Below, in pieces: positions 24,391 through 34,759 of a DNA stretch of 64,000 nt; within the stretch, counting starts at the first letter, position 1, and each line of letters starts with the position of its first letter. The DNA is from Pomphorhynchus laevis (lineage: Eukaryota; Acanthocephala; Palaeacanthocephala; Echinorhynchida; Pomphorhynchidae), in the NCBI GenBank assembly GCA_012934845.2, contig WNNJ02001739.1, positions 496,001-560,000 of the forward strand, written 5' to 3'. The notes beneath the pieces were generated by a model. The model saw nothing but the letters and a program-made list of their open reading frames with translations, had not been told where the DNA came from and did no database searches. The position numbers and the translations under genes are program-made.

Positions 24391-24903
24391 TATATATATA
24401 TATTATAATAACTATAACGCCTATCTAACAATAATTAAACCATCAAGTAAATATAAATATATTGATAACATTGAATTAATTGAATCCTTAAATATTTCGA
24501 TAAATCAAAATTATTTAAAAGTAGGGACATCTATATTTAGACAAATAAAAAGTGTTCCAATTGGAGGTAATAGTAGCCCAATTATAGCTGACTTAAAATC
24601 ATACTTCAAGAAATATTATAAGGTAATCGAAATTAATACTGGTATAAAACACTATTTCAGTATTAATTCTACAAAAGAATTTTTAGAACAAACACAAGGA
24701 ATAAATTTTCAGAATATTAATACGTACGAGTTTAGTACGCATTATACAAATAAAGTTTCATATACGCGAAACTTCAAACACGAAAATTGGATAAATCTTC
24801 TTCTTAACTCAGACAAATCGCAGGTAGTCGTCAGGTATTCATATATAAAAATTATATAGCCCAATTGGTACGTCCATTAGTTAAATTTAATATACAAAAA
24901 ATT

Positions 24904-25556
24904 ATACACGGATATTCAAACAATTTATTAAAACATCAAACATAACATATGATGTCAAATGATGTGACATGTAACTTTTTAACTCAAATAATCTATATAT
25001 AGTGCTAATATTATATATTTTGTAATCAAATTAGTTTAAATGACAGATATAACCAAAAATGACAGAAAATTTGAAATTAAGATTTTTTAGATTAACATTT
25101 TTAACAGTTACATTTAGTTTTTAAACGAAATCATTGTCTAGCACTGCTAATAATGTTAAAGGCGTTGCCGCGCTGCACTGCTAAGCCTAGTCTTTGCTTT
25201 AACCACAACGACTCGCGTGGTTCACCCGTTGTAGACTGAATTCTCTGCCCGATTTCCTTTAAGGTTGTTTCCAATAAAGATCTCGATTAGCTCAAAAGGA
25301 TCTCGTTTGCCTTTCAAACAATATCCTTTTGCATAGATCTTGACTTAAAAAATCATTTGAGATTTCATTAAAATAATAATAATTCTCGCTCGCCAAGTAC
25401 ATACTCCATTTATTACTTGTCAAAGCCTATAGCCTATACATTATTTGAATATCCGTGTGTAATTTAAACTAATTTGATTACAAAATATATAATATTAGCA
25501 CTATATAGATTATTTGAGTTCAAAATCTACATGCCACATCGTTTGAATATCCGTTT
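24904..25556. mobile_element. Inverted-repeat (MITE-like) element
   Basis: The left end (24904) reads ACACGGATATTCAAAC and the right end (about 25540-25556) carries the inverse, GTTTGAATATCCG. The inverted similarity extends inward over about 110-150 bp, including TAATATTATATATTTTGTAATC and its complement near 25480. The 400-bp core (about 25120-25430) is noncoding. No transposase is seen, so it is non-autonomous. A further GAATATCCG end near 25445 suggests nested or duplicated ends. Confidence 0.7.
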
Positions 25557-25915
25557 ATATTTTTTCGTATATAAATTTCCCAATGTATGATTTTGCAAAT
25601 ATCAAATTTCTGTGTATGAAGTTTCACGTATATGAAACTTAATGTATGAATTTTCCATATATGAATTTTTATATATGAATTTCGTAAACTCATAACGCCT
25701 ATATAACAAAAATTAAAATCAATAGAATAGTGGTGCGTTGGTGTTTGTCAGCGGGGATCTGATTACACTTTAGGCAATAAATAAATGTATATATATCATA
25801 TCATACATATATAACTTATCTAGATATAATATATAACTGTACTATATATTTATGTATATACTTTATAATTGTACTATATGACTGTATATATATTTTTTTT
25901 CTAACTGTACTGGAT
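25557..25915. other. AT-rich spacer with ATG-rich short repeats
   Basis: Includes short repeated words such as TATATGAATTT and TGTATGAA (25570-25690) and TA-rich runs. No gene. Confidence 0.5.
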
Positions 25916-26195
25916 GATTAGCCTAGTCGGTAAGGCGTTGAACCACCGTTTGAAAGAAACTAGGATAGTGCAAATAGTGTTCAAAAAGAAACTACAGCGG
26001 TACACTGCCTTCTAATGAGTCGGGTGTACAATTGCACGGCGGTAGCGGACGAATCAATACTAATATGTCAGCCTAAAATCTGGCATGTTGTGAGTGAGGG
26101 TGTATGGAATTGTAAGTAATGAAGAAATGATACAGTAGCTGGTTTCTGCTGCGAAATCACCATCTGTGATCTAGCAAAATTGAAAAAAAAATATG
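25916..26195 (+). mobile_element. tRNA-derived SINE candidate
   Basis: The 5' part GGATGATTAGCCTAGTCGG looks like a tRNA acceptor stem and D-arm with an A box (TAGCCTAGTCGG). A weak B-box-like GTTCAAAAAG follows about 50 bp later. The 3' part, including GTAGCTGGTTTCTGCTGCG and CACCATCTGTGATCTA, is shared with 36700-36770. It is polymerase III SINE-like but its B box is poor, so the copy is probably decayed. It is not a functional tRNA gene because no anticodon or T arm can be folded. Confidence 0.5.
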
Positions 26196-26489
26196 AAATA
26201 ATCCATTAAAAGATCACAAACACCGATTTTATGATCTCCTGATCACATTAGCGTTAAATAATATATCTTATATTATTAAATCTTATATCTTAATAAAATC
26301 TTATAATTAATCTTATATCTTAATATCTTATATTATCATTAGAAATATATTAAGTAGATATATTAATAATATAATAATATATCATTATTATTTATATATA
26401 TTTATATTTATTTATTATAAATAATATAATATAATTTTTTAAAAATATATTAATATTATTTATCTATTTATAAATAGATAAAAAATAGT

Positions 26490-26617
26490 ACATCATTCAC
26501 ATTGCCGTCTGCCAGTCCTCCTATTCATCCAGTAGTGGGAGGGATCTGGCACTGATGAGTCATTGCGATGACGAAACGGCATTCGTCATTCTTTCGCGTC
26601 TGCTTACATGTTTTACA
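26490..26617 (+). mobile_element. Half of a family-D foldback MITE
   Basis: Matches the right arm of 8732-8950 (AGTCCTCC, CCAGTAGTGGGAGGGATC, GATGACGAAACGGCATTCGT, ending CTTACATGTTTTAC). It sits inside repeat F, where the 34123 copy has no such sequence. Confidence 0.85.
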
Positions 26618-26886
26618 AGATAAAACTAAGAATGGGAATTGTGTTGTATATACAGTATCTGCCTGCTGTCCGTAGGGTTTACATCCTTTCTACAACCTGT
26701 ATAATATTATACACTTCAAATAATATTTTTGAATTATATATATCATATCTTATTATAAATAAAACCAGTTATAAAATTGATGTCAACTAAGGTTAAATGA
26801 AATGCATCGCAAGCAACATGTGAAGCTTTGCGATCGTGATGAAACACCTTTGACAAATTTACTGCATCGAACAATTTAGTTTATGA

Positions 26887-28192
26887 TCAAGTTTAGTTTA
26901 TTACAAAAGTAGAACAAGATTTTAAATGCTAAAAAATAATAGTAATTAAAAATAAATCCAAACTGACTGTGAAAACAAAAAGACATTAGTAACCAAATAA
27001 TAATGAAAATAATGAAAGTCTATAAATATCATCGGATGCTTGTACTTTCCAAAAAAAACATTTCACTTGTTTGAGGGTTCTTTCCAAAATATTACCGTTG
27101 ACCAGCCTTGTAAAATTTCTAGAAGAATCGTCCTTCATTCTGATAATTTGTAACAAACTATCTGTCATATCGTCTCTGGAAGCGGCAATGAAGAAATTAG
27201 AACCAAAAAATTAGGGTCAAACGAATTATGAGCTGCCAAAAATATCTTTCTTATCATTTTATTTTTCCAATAAATTTCTGATCGTGCTATTGTACATTTT
27301 AGCAACATTTCCCAACATAACGCCACTTTAAAATCCAAATTTATGTATTTAAAGATGTATTTAAATAGCTGTATTATGAAGAATTGCCTTTGTTCAGGTG
27401 GACGATTTGTCCCATAAAATGTTAACGCTACTTCATCATGAGACGCATTTAATTTATAAATTGTTTTGGAGATACGAAATCCTTTTTGGAAAAGTTTCTT
27501 CGCTAAAGCCAGGTATTTCTTATATGCAAGTTTGTTTGTAAAATAACTACCAAGTATTCTCATATACTTTTTCTCTCTTTTTCCCAATAAGTCATTATCA
27601 AGTGCATTTTTTCATGTTAAAGGTAATATATTTTGTTTTTGATGGATTCAACATTACAGCAAGATGTCTTTCTATGGATTGTATAATTTTAATGGAAGTA
27701 GTGACATAAGCTTTAAGTTTAATCAAATCTCTCGTCCATCCAATAAAATAAATAAAATTTCGTTAGATCTAAATTTTGACTTGCACTTAACATGTTCAGC
27801 TTGCCATTTTTATCTGCCTGTTCATTCTCAAATTGTAAAATTTGATTAACAAATTTTCTATTTTTATCGGTATTAGTACTGTTAATGCTCTATCACTTAA
27901 AAATTTATCAGAAATACCTGATGATGGTGTAGATGTAGTCCGTCTTCTTTTTTAAAGTTGCTATGAGGATCCAAGGTATTCTTTCTGACTTTAAATGGGA
28001 GTTTTTCTAACTCCATATCCATATTAACATTTTGTAAATCTTCCAGACTGGAATCCATTCTCCGCTTATTGATTTTACTGATAATAGATACCGCAGTATG
28101 TGAAAAATGACTGAGCGCTTTTACTCGTTACTGACAATCACGAAAAAAACTGTATGAAAAAAATTTAACGAGTTATTAAAGTAAAAAACACA
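26887..28192 (-). mobile_element. Internally deleted LINE inside repeat F
   Basis: About 1.3 kb missing from the paralogous locus at 34540. TATGA occurs at both junctions (26882-26886 and 28193-28197), a likely target duplication. On the minus strand the 5' part has a possible ORF1 start near 28058 (MDSSLEDLQNVNMDMELEKL). The 3' part encodes LNPSKTKYITFNMKK (about 27640) and then RILGSYFTNKLAYKKYLALA (27165-27587). These match the end of a LINE RT: the lysine-rich N-x-x-K-T-K motif after YxDD and the I-L-G thumb motif. The endonuclease and RT core are missing. Its clade cannot be named. Confidence 0.65.
27165..27587 (-). pseudogene. LINE RT thumb/C-terminal fragment
   Basis: 140-residue frame beginning MGKREKKYMRILGSYFTNKL and continuing AKKLFQKGFRISKTIYKLNA, with SHDEVALTFYGTNRPPEQR further on. 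The pattern I-L-G-x-Y-F-T-N-K-L, basic residues and alternating hydrophobics fits the region following the RT palm of Jockey/CR1-type LINEs. A second short frame at 26986-27168 continues it. The RT palm is missing, so this cannot function on its own. Confidence 0.55.
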
Positions 28193-28235
28193 TATGAAAG
28201 AATTCTTAAAACTCAGTTTTATTGTGTATTAAACA

Positions 28236-29409
28236 TATTTGTCGTGAATAGTAAATAATAGAGAAATTTAATTTCCAATCCGAATTATTAGAAGAAGGCA
28301 AGGGAACAGGATCCTGTTTCCTCGCCTTCGTGTAATAAGTAAATAATACGCGAACACGTTTTGTGTTCGTATATTATCACGTACACATGTGTTCACGTTT
28401 TATCTACTAAGCGAAAATAACTTCAAAGATTCCACAATTGTGCCTTACTTTTAAAATTTGTAGTTTATTTTATTTGTATTTGCCGACAAACTAGCTAGTG
28501 GCACATTCAAATTTAATCGTTTAGTAGCGCTACCAGAGAGAGGGTTAATTTGGAATTGAACGATTTTAAAACAGTTACGCATTGATAATAAAGATTGACA
28601 TTTTAGTTATGCTCATGTTATTTAGTTCAAAACAAGAACTTAGTGTAACATGGATCAAGAAAATAGAAGGTAGCTTATTTATATTATTTTACTTATTTTA
28701 TGTACTGAATATTAAATGTCACTATAAGATGCCAACATATGTCATTATATGATGCAATTTAAATGTCACTTTCTCAAAATTTCACCTTTTCGAAACATAA
28801 TTTTTCAAATCAGATAAACTAAGTGGATCCAAGTATTTTATATCTCTTTTATAAATAAAACAAATAATTTATAATATTATTATAAATAATAATAAAATAA
28901 TATTTTATGAAAATTTATTTTAAGTTAGAATTTAAAAATTTAAATTCAATTTTAATGAATTGGAATAATGAAAAAAGTAAAATGAAGAACTGCAATGTTA
29001 TCCGGTTTCGGACTATATTCCTCGACCAAACATAGTATTGGGACTAAAAACATGCTAATGGCGTATTTTCTTTAATGGAATTTGGTAATATGGTGTATCT
29101 TATTCTAAGACAAAAACTTACGTTTAAATTTATTTTAAATATAATCTGCTAATTTATATATTACAATTTTTTGATTTTACTTTAAAGTACACAAGTTTAA
29201 AATATGTTTCTCAATTGAATTATCTAAATTAATTTTAAGAAAACCAATATTATTACACATTATTTAACAATATTAGTGATTTTAAAATTTCATTATTTAA
29301 TGTATTATATACATATAATATACATATAAATATGTATATTTCGTATTTTATATAGTTTAAATTTATTTTTTGCATAATTATGAACATATTAATATTATCT
29401 AAAGCTTAA
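28236..29409. other. AT-rich spacer with an imperfect palindrome
   Basis: An imperfect 36-bp palindrome lies at 28294-28329, centred on AACAGGATCCTGTT. At 28651 an ATG in good context (AACATGG) is followed after 20 bases by AG/GTAGCT, a possible tiny first exon, unsupported by anything downstream. Otherwise AT-rich without a gene. Confidence 0.4.
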
Positions 29410-30159
29410 AAAATAAGCTACAATTACTTCTCATTGGAACATCTTTTATTTGTTAAAACATAGATAATTTTGATTAATCAAAATAATTTAAATAATTTTG
29501 ATTTATCAAAATACTCTAGGATTCTATTAATTCAATTTTATCCATATATCTATATTTACTTGATGGTTTAATTGTTGATAGATATGCGTTATAGTTATTA
29601 TAATATATATGTATATCTTTTTCCGAATATAAGATTAATTAATTTTACTAACGCTTCTTTAATATCTACTAAACCTAGATTTGTATAAAGAGTACTAAAA
29701 TCGTATGTATTTATATTTTGAAAATTTATTCCGTTTGTCTGTTCTAAAAATTCTTTTGTAGAATTAATACTGAAATAGTGTTTTATACCAGTATTAATTT
29801 CGATTACCTTGCAATATTTTTTAAAATGTGCTTTAATTACTTTAAGTATTTTATTCATATAGACAGAAAGTGGTTTTAATGTACATTTAAACGCACTACA
29901 TATGAACCTAGGTTTTATTGGATTTTTATGTAATTTTGGATTCCAATATAATATAGGTATAGTTTTATTATCTGATTCAATTTTTTAAACCCTTTTTATT
30001 TATTATAGAACAATGACTTGTTATAATTGTTTCTAAACTTAACTCACTACGTTCATATGTTGTATTTATATTTAAATCATTATAATTAACTTCTTTCATC
30101 AGTATATCATAATAATGCTTTTTGCATATGCAGACAAAATTATTACTAGCTTTATCAAT
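29410..30159 (-). mobile_element. Penelope-like element P2, 3' part (split by RTE)
   Basis: The minus strand is nearly colinear with P1. It includes KAHFKKYCKVIEINTGIKHY and INTYDFSTLYTNLG (29598-29858), then YNAYLSTIKPSSKYRY and a degraded IKDVPMRSNCS near 29440. The upstream part, with KASNNFVC-like sequence, ends at 30159 where the RTE element begins; the other half of the split target is at 33652. The open frame 29598-29858 (86 residues) is longer than the matching piece in P1. It is a broken, inactive copy. Confidence 0.8.
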
Positions 30160-30229
30160 TATTATTATTAAACCACTAGACCTTACAGATCGTGAGTTAC
30201 AACATCAAGAAGACGAAAATAAAGTCAAA

Positions 30230-31653
30230 TCAAAGTGAAGTAGCAAAATGAGTCCAGGACAATCGATTCTGAGCCACCATTTCCAGTTCTTGTCTCCATC
30301 TTCTTTTAAATCTCCGCCAGCCAATGTTCGAGTAGCTGAATAGTATTTTCTTGGCATCGTCTTCGATCGTTCTCTTTAGATTCTTACGAACACCGCCTCT
30401 GGGGCGTCGCCAGGATTCTTCCGGGTCCAAGTACAGAGATAACTTTGGGAGTCTATCTCTTTGCATCCGAAGTACATGGCCAAGATAGCGCAGTCTATTT
30501 TTCCGAATCAAATCAGACACGGAGACGTCGAGTGAACATCGAGAATACACTTCTGCGTTCGATACATGATCGAGTGGATTGACTTTTGCAATTCTACGTA
30601 GACATCGTCGCTCAAAAACAGCAAGTTGATTATTTGTTGTAAGTTTTTCAGGCCAGCACTCGGATCCATACAGTAGTACTGGACGAACAATAGACGAATA
30701 TATTCGGATCTTTGTTTTAATAGATACATTATTATCACGCCAGAGGGAGTTTAGACGCGAAAAGGCGAAACCAGCCTTTATTATCCGGCTTCGAATGTCG
30801 TAGTCACATCGGCAGTCTACGGAAAACACTGATCCAAGATAGGTGAAAGATTGTACCTGTTCAATAGTTATACCATCAATAATAACTGAGCACGGAGGGG
30901 AGTTTATGGCGAGTAGTTTACATTTCGGTAAGTTAAGGAATAACCCATATTTCTTTGCTGTCTCGCCTATGCGGGTTGCTGTACGTTGCGCATCCTCAAA
31001 TGATTCTGACAGTACGACTACATCATCCGCGTACGTCAGATCAGAAAGCAGCATATTGCTCGGATGCAGGCGTATACCTTCACTGTGCAGGTCGAGCGTT
31101 TCCCATAGGAGATGATCGATGAGAATGTTGAATAGTTCTGGTGATAGTACTCCCCCTGTCGAACACCTGTACTGACAGGAAACGGAATTCCAGTACAACC
31201 GTATTCGCGCACGACTGACACAGTATTTTCATACATTGCACCGATAAGTTCACACAGGTGTTTAGGAATGCCTAAGGTATGGAGGAGCTTCCAGATGAAT
31301 AGTCGATTAACTTGGTCAAACGCCGACTCGAAATCCAAAAATAGTAATATTAACGGTTGTTGATACTCTTGACGGACATCCATCAGAACGCGAAGGGTGA
31401 ATATATGATCAATGCATCCTCGATTTGGTCTAAATCCAGCTTGATTTTCTCTTGTTTGAATTTGCCGTAACGGCCTAATTCTGTTCAGAATTATGCCTTC
31501 CATGATTTTATATACTACAGGTAGGAGAGATATGGGTCGATAATTCGAGCATAATGAAGCATCCCCCTTCTTCAGTATTGGAATTATAACTGAAGTTTGC
31601 CAGTCCATGGGAACCTGATTGTGATTCCAGATACATTGGAACAAATCGGTCAA
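30230..31653 (-). pseudogene. RTE ORF2, reverse transcriptase half
   Basis: Two overlapping frames (31653-31036 and 31198-30230) hold the RT. The first has YRPISLLPVVYKIMEGIIL, NQAGFRPNRGCIDHIF and LFLDFESAFDQV (motif A), then STGVRQG (motif B start). The frame changes near 31155-31165 and resumes with GVLSPELFNILID, LTYADDVVVLSE (motif C, catalytic YADD) and LNLPKCKLLAI. IDGITIEQVQSFTYLGSVFS and a C-terminal region with RNRLRYLGHVLRM follow. The palm motifs are complete, so only the two shifts separate this copy from an intact ORF2; it must be fairly young. Confidence 0.9.
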
Positions 31654-31756
31654 ATATTTGACAACTTTAGGACCACCATATTTGAGAAATTCTGGATGTA
31701 TTTGATCATGTCCCGCAGATTTTCCGCATTTCAGTGTATTAATTATTTGACTGACC

Positions 31757-33379
31757 TCAATACTTGATGGGGTTGCCGTCGATTTCTAACACTTCTGTAT
31801 GCATAGTACATACTTGGCGACTCCAGGATTTGTCATTACTACATGAGTTTGTTGAAGTGTCTGTCCTCTTGTAGAGATTTGTAAAATGAGCTCTCCAGCG
31901 TTCTAACCGTGCAGACTTTTCGAATATTTTATGTGACATATCGATATTCCACAACCCTGTGACTCCACTCTGCTGTGTAGGTGTGTAGTATCTTCTTATG
32001 AGACCAAAGAACTTACGCGCATTACCATTGTTAGCTGCCTTTTGGGCTTGGTTTGAAAGTTTTGTCCAGTATTCCTCTTTATCATGACGTATACTGGCGC
32101 GTAATTTGCGAGTAAGAGTGGTCGTCTCTACGTTATTTCCTGCAGCCATGCTTAACTTTCTTTGTTCGGAGATCATTATAGATGTTGCACTTATCCAATC
32201 GTTCCTACGACTTTTGCGATAAGGAAGAATATCATGAGCCGAAGAATATAGTGCGTTCTTAAGTGTTGACCATCGTTCACCAATCTTACAAACATGATCA
32301 TTTCCATCCGATACTGGTAAAAACTTAAACTCAAGCTTGCGTGATACACTGTCAATGAATCTACTACGTATGTAGTCGTTTTCTAGTAGCCGTACTTCTG
32401 GTTGTATTAACTTTGACCTTTGTGACTTGGGTTTGAATGTTGCTTCAATATCCATTATTACTAGCGAGTGGTCTGTCAATACATCAATTCCCCAATACGA
32501 ACGGCAGTTTGTGATGGCTTTTCTACACCGTAGACGAACCAGAATAAAGTCAATTTGATTGCGGTCCTCGCCGTTAGGATATGTCCATGTTACTAGATGC
32601 CGTTTCCGGTGCTGGAAGCAAGTGTTCATAGCTATCAAACGATGCATGCACATCAAATCAAGCAGTTTGTTACCGTTTGCACACATTTTGCCAATTCCAT
32701 GTTTTCCAACAAAGGGTGCGGTCAATTCACCTGACCTAAGTTGAGCATTGAAGTCGCCGGCGACCACAAGAAAATCACGTGAGGGAATTGTCAGTAGAAC
32801 TTCATCAAGTTTCTGATAAAATTCATCAATTTTTACAGGAATCGTAGCATTTGTTGGGCCATATGCACAGATGACAGTCCAGTATGAATTTTTGCCTCTC
32901 AGTCGTACAGAAGCTAATCTGTCGCTAACTGGACTCCAGTCAATCAAGTAGGGCATAATAGATGGCCGAATCAGAATGGCTACACCACGTTGACCGGAAC
33001 CATCCGTGGGTCCAGAAAAGAGCATTGTATAGTATCGTGAGCTGTCAGGGACACCGACGTTGACCGACCCAGCATCTGGAATCCGGCACTCAGTTGCACA
33101 GCATATGTCAATGTTACGGATATCTAGAGTTCTGGCCAATAAGATCGCTTGAGCGGGTTGTAATAGTGTTCTTACATTTATAGTCGCAATCTTCAACTTT
33201 TTGTTTCGTAAGGGTGATTTTGGAAGATGGTTTTCCTCCCTGGTCAGGCACTCAGGGATCGCATGACTAGTCGGACTCACAAAATTAGTTTGATCGGGAG
33301 TTGTTTGCATTTTTTGCATATGTAGTTTCTTCGTGTTTACTTTCATTGATGTTTGTTGTTGTAGGCTGGGATACCACAT
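31757..33379 (-). pseudogene. RTE ORF2, apurinic-type endonuclease half
   Basis: 540-residue frame. After about 60 residues it carries LKIATINVRTLL (first endonuclease motif), then DICCATECRIPDAGS (the catalytic glutamate lies in the TECRI segment). VVAGDFNAQL (metal-binding D and N), RNQIDFILV and VLTDHSLVIM (catalytic histidine) follow. All expected active-site positions are present, so the nuclease looks intact. The C-terminal part is the linker to RT. The frame ends at 31757 because of a frameshift near 31765; beyond it the + 1 frame reads SSIEVSQIINTLKCGKSAG, which is RT motif 0/1 territory. Confidence 0.9.
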
Positions 33380-33651
33380 GAGTTCGCCACACTCAAGGGG
33401 GCAAGTCCTTATTTAATGGCGGGACAATCTCGCCATGTTAATATGCTAGCCCGTATTTGGTTGATGGTATTTTTAGGAATCAAGAGTGCCAACTCTGAAT
33501 CCGCCACCGTCATAGCACATCCACTAATTGTCCGCGACTACTTATTCGTCAAACAGTTGTTTGCTTATGTCGTAGCTAACCTCCATATCTGAAGGCTCTT
33601 CCCCTATCCGAAACCCAGGGACGCGCTCGGTAGCCCTAGCTAGGCCCCGAG
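33380..33651 (-). promoter_or_regulatory. RTE 5' leader with GC-rich hairpin
   Basis: On the minus strand the element starts CTCGGGGCC and within 26 bases reaches CCGAG, giving a stem of CTCGG/CCGAG with an inner GCC/GGC pairing. RTE and R2 elements of other animals can carry HDV-like self-cleaving ribozymes at this place. I could not fit the full nested-pseudoknot fold, so this is only a candidate. Confidence 0.3.
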
Positions 33652-33690
33652 GCTTTATCAATAGTTGTTTTTATATAATTATATATAATA
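33652..33690 (-). mobile_element. Penelope-like element P2, remaining edge of split target
   Basis: GCTTTATCAATAGTTGTTTT continues the P2 reading (in reverse) beyond the RTE insertion and matches P1 at about 23612-23630 in complement. The match fades after about 33690. Confidence 0.7.
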
Positions 33691-34122
33691 ATAAAAATAA
33701 TAAAAATAATAAACATATTATTAGTATAATATAATTATTATAATTTTAATCAATTTATAACGAATTAAAAATTTAATTTTAAGTTATTTTTATTTAACCT
33801 GTAATTATACCCTTTTGATAGAACTTTCCTTAATTCACTATTTTCAATTAATTCTAGATTTTGAGTACATATATATTGATTAATTTTTTCAAAATTAAGA
33901 CTTTTGCAATTGCATTCTTACATACTGATTTCAAGTTATGCTATGGGAAAGTTACGTTTTACAATCAGAATATACATGGTGGTGTGTTGGTGTTTATACA
34001 AAAAGAAAGACAAAAATAGAAAGATAAATTTATATAAAAAATTTATATATTAAAATTTTAAAGTATTTACGATATGATTATATATGATTAGATATCTTAT
34101 AATATCTTATAAGATATTCTCA
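33691..34122. other. AT-rich spacer
   Basis: No gene or repeat recognised. Confidence 0.5.
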
Positions 34123-34580
34123 TATCTTATATTATCATTAGAAATATATTAAGTAGATATATTAATAATATAATAATATATCATTATTATTTATATATAT
34201 TTATATTTATTTATTATAAATAATATAATATTTTTTAAAAATATACTAATATTATTTATCTATTTATAAATAGATAAAACTAAGAATGGGAATTGTGTTG
34301 TATATACAGTATCTGCCTGCTGTCCGTAGGGTTTACATCCTTTCTACAACCTGTATGATATTATACACTTCAAATAATATTTTTGAATTATATATATATC
34401 ATATCTTATTATAAATAAAATCAGTTATAAAATTGATGTCAACTAAGGTTAAATGAAATGCATCGCAAGCAACATGTGAAGCTTTGCGATCGTGATGAAA
34501 CACCTTTGACAAATTTACTGCATCGAACAATTTAAATTATGAAAAATTCTTAAAACTCTGTTTGATTGTGTATTAAACAA
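34123..34580. mobile_element. Repeat F, short version (without the LINE and MITE insertions)
   Basis: Colinear with 26322-28235 but lacking both insertions: at 34277 there is no MITE arm, and at 34536-34546 the sequence runs TTATGAAAAATTCTTAAAAC across the point where the other copy has the LINE. It carries the same GTATCTGCCTGCTGTCCG and AATGCATCGCAAGCAACATG blocks. A more diverged copy of the middle block (GTATCTCCCTGTTATTCG) follows at about 34660-34740. Confidence 0.85.
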
Positions 34581-34759
34581 GTTAGTAATTACGTAAGAAG
34601 TAATTGATAATTGTGCAGTCTCTGAGTCCCGTTACAAAGCTTAGGTCTGTTGAATGGTGATTAGGGAGTATGTTGTACACAACACACTATATATCGTATC
34701 TCCCTGTTATTCGTCAAGATTACATCCCTTCTAATTTATGAAATATAAATTTCATATTT

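Larger units (their letters stand above)
23215..24860 (+). mobile_element. Penelope-like element P1, broken and rearranged
   Basis: AT-rich reverse transcriptase of the Penelope type. The N-terminal part includes DYNNQKNKKNRLKNIKTD (about 23217) and ITTIDKASNNFVFICKKLYY (about 23612). The finger region follows: PKLHKNPIKPRFICSAFK (about 23846). Then come INTYDF and IKEALVKLINLIFGKR, a TA microsatellite and a family-E repeat (24154-24390). The RT resumes with YNAYLTIIKPSSKYKY and IKSVPIGGNSSPIIADL. Directly after this a second copy of the KVIEINTGIKHYFSINST block appears (24600-24755), so part of the gene is duplicated. Relatives lie at 29410 (-) and 61490 (+). No GIY-YIG nuclease was found. 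It is an old, inactive copy with several breaks. Confidence 0.8.
26322..28235. mobile_element. Repeat F, long version, containing two later insertions
   Basis: The outer sequence matches the short copy at 34123-34580 from TATCTTATATTATCATTAG to the right end near 28232. Two insertions are absent from the short copy: a family-D MITE arm (about 26490-26617) and an internally deleted LINE (26887-28192). Removing them gives a unit of about 450 bp. It is noncoding in itself, with TA-rich left part and a GC-richer block AATGCATCGCAAGCAACATG. Confidence 0.75.
30160..33651 (-). mobile_element. RTE-clade LINE, near full length, inserted in P2
   Basis: About 3.49 kb on the minus strand. GCTTTATCAAT occurs at both junctions (30149-30159 and 33652-33662) and is part of the Penelope-like target, so it is an 11-bp target-site duplication. 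The 3' end (30160-30171) is a TAA-type simple repeat, typical of RTE elements. One long ORF2 spans 33379 to 30230, with an endonuclease then RT, interrupted by two frameshifts. There is no LTR and no separate ORF1. A GC-rich 5' leader of about 270 bp precedes the ORF. Confidence 0.92.

Noticed and set aside
25916-25990. Possible genuine tRNA gene
   Set aside because: A-box-like region only; the T arm and acceptor 3' side do not fold. A SINE head is the better reading.
28651-28672. ATG in good context followed by AG/GTAGCT (possible first exon)
   Set aside because: Seven codons only, with no downstream exon found.
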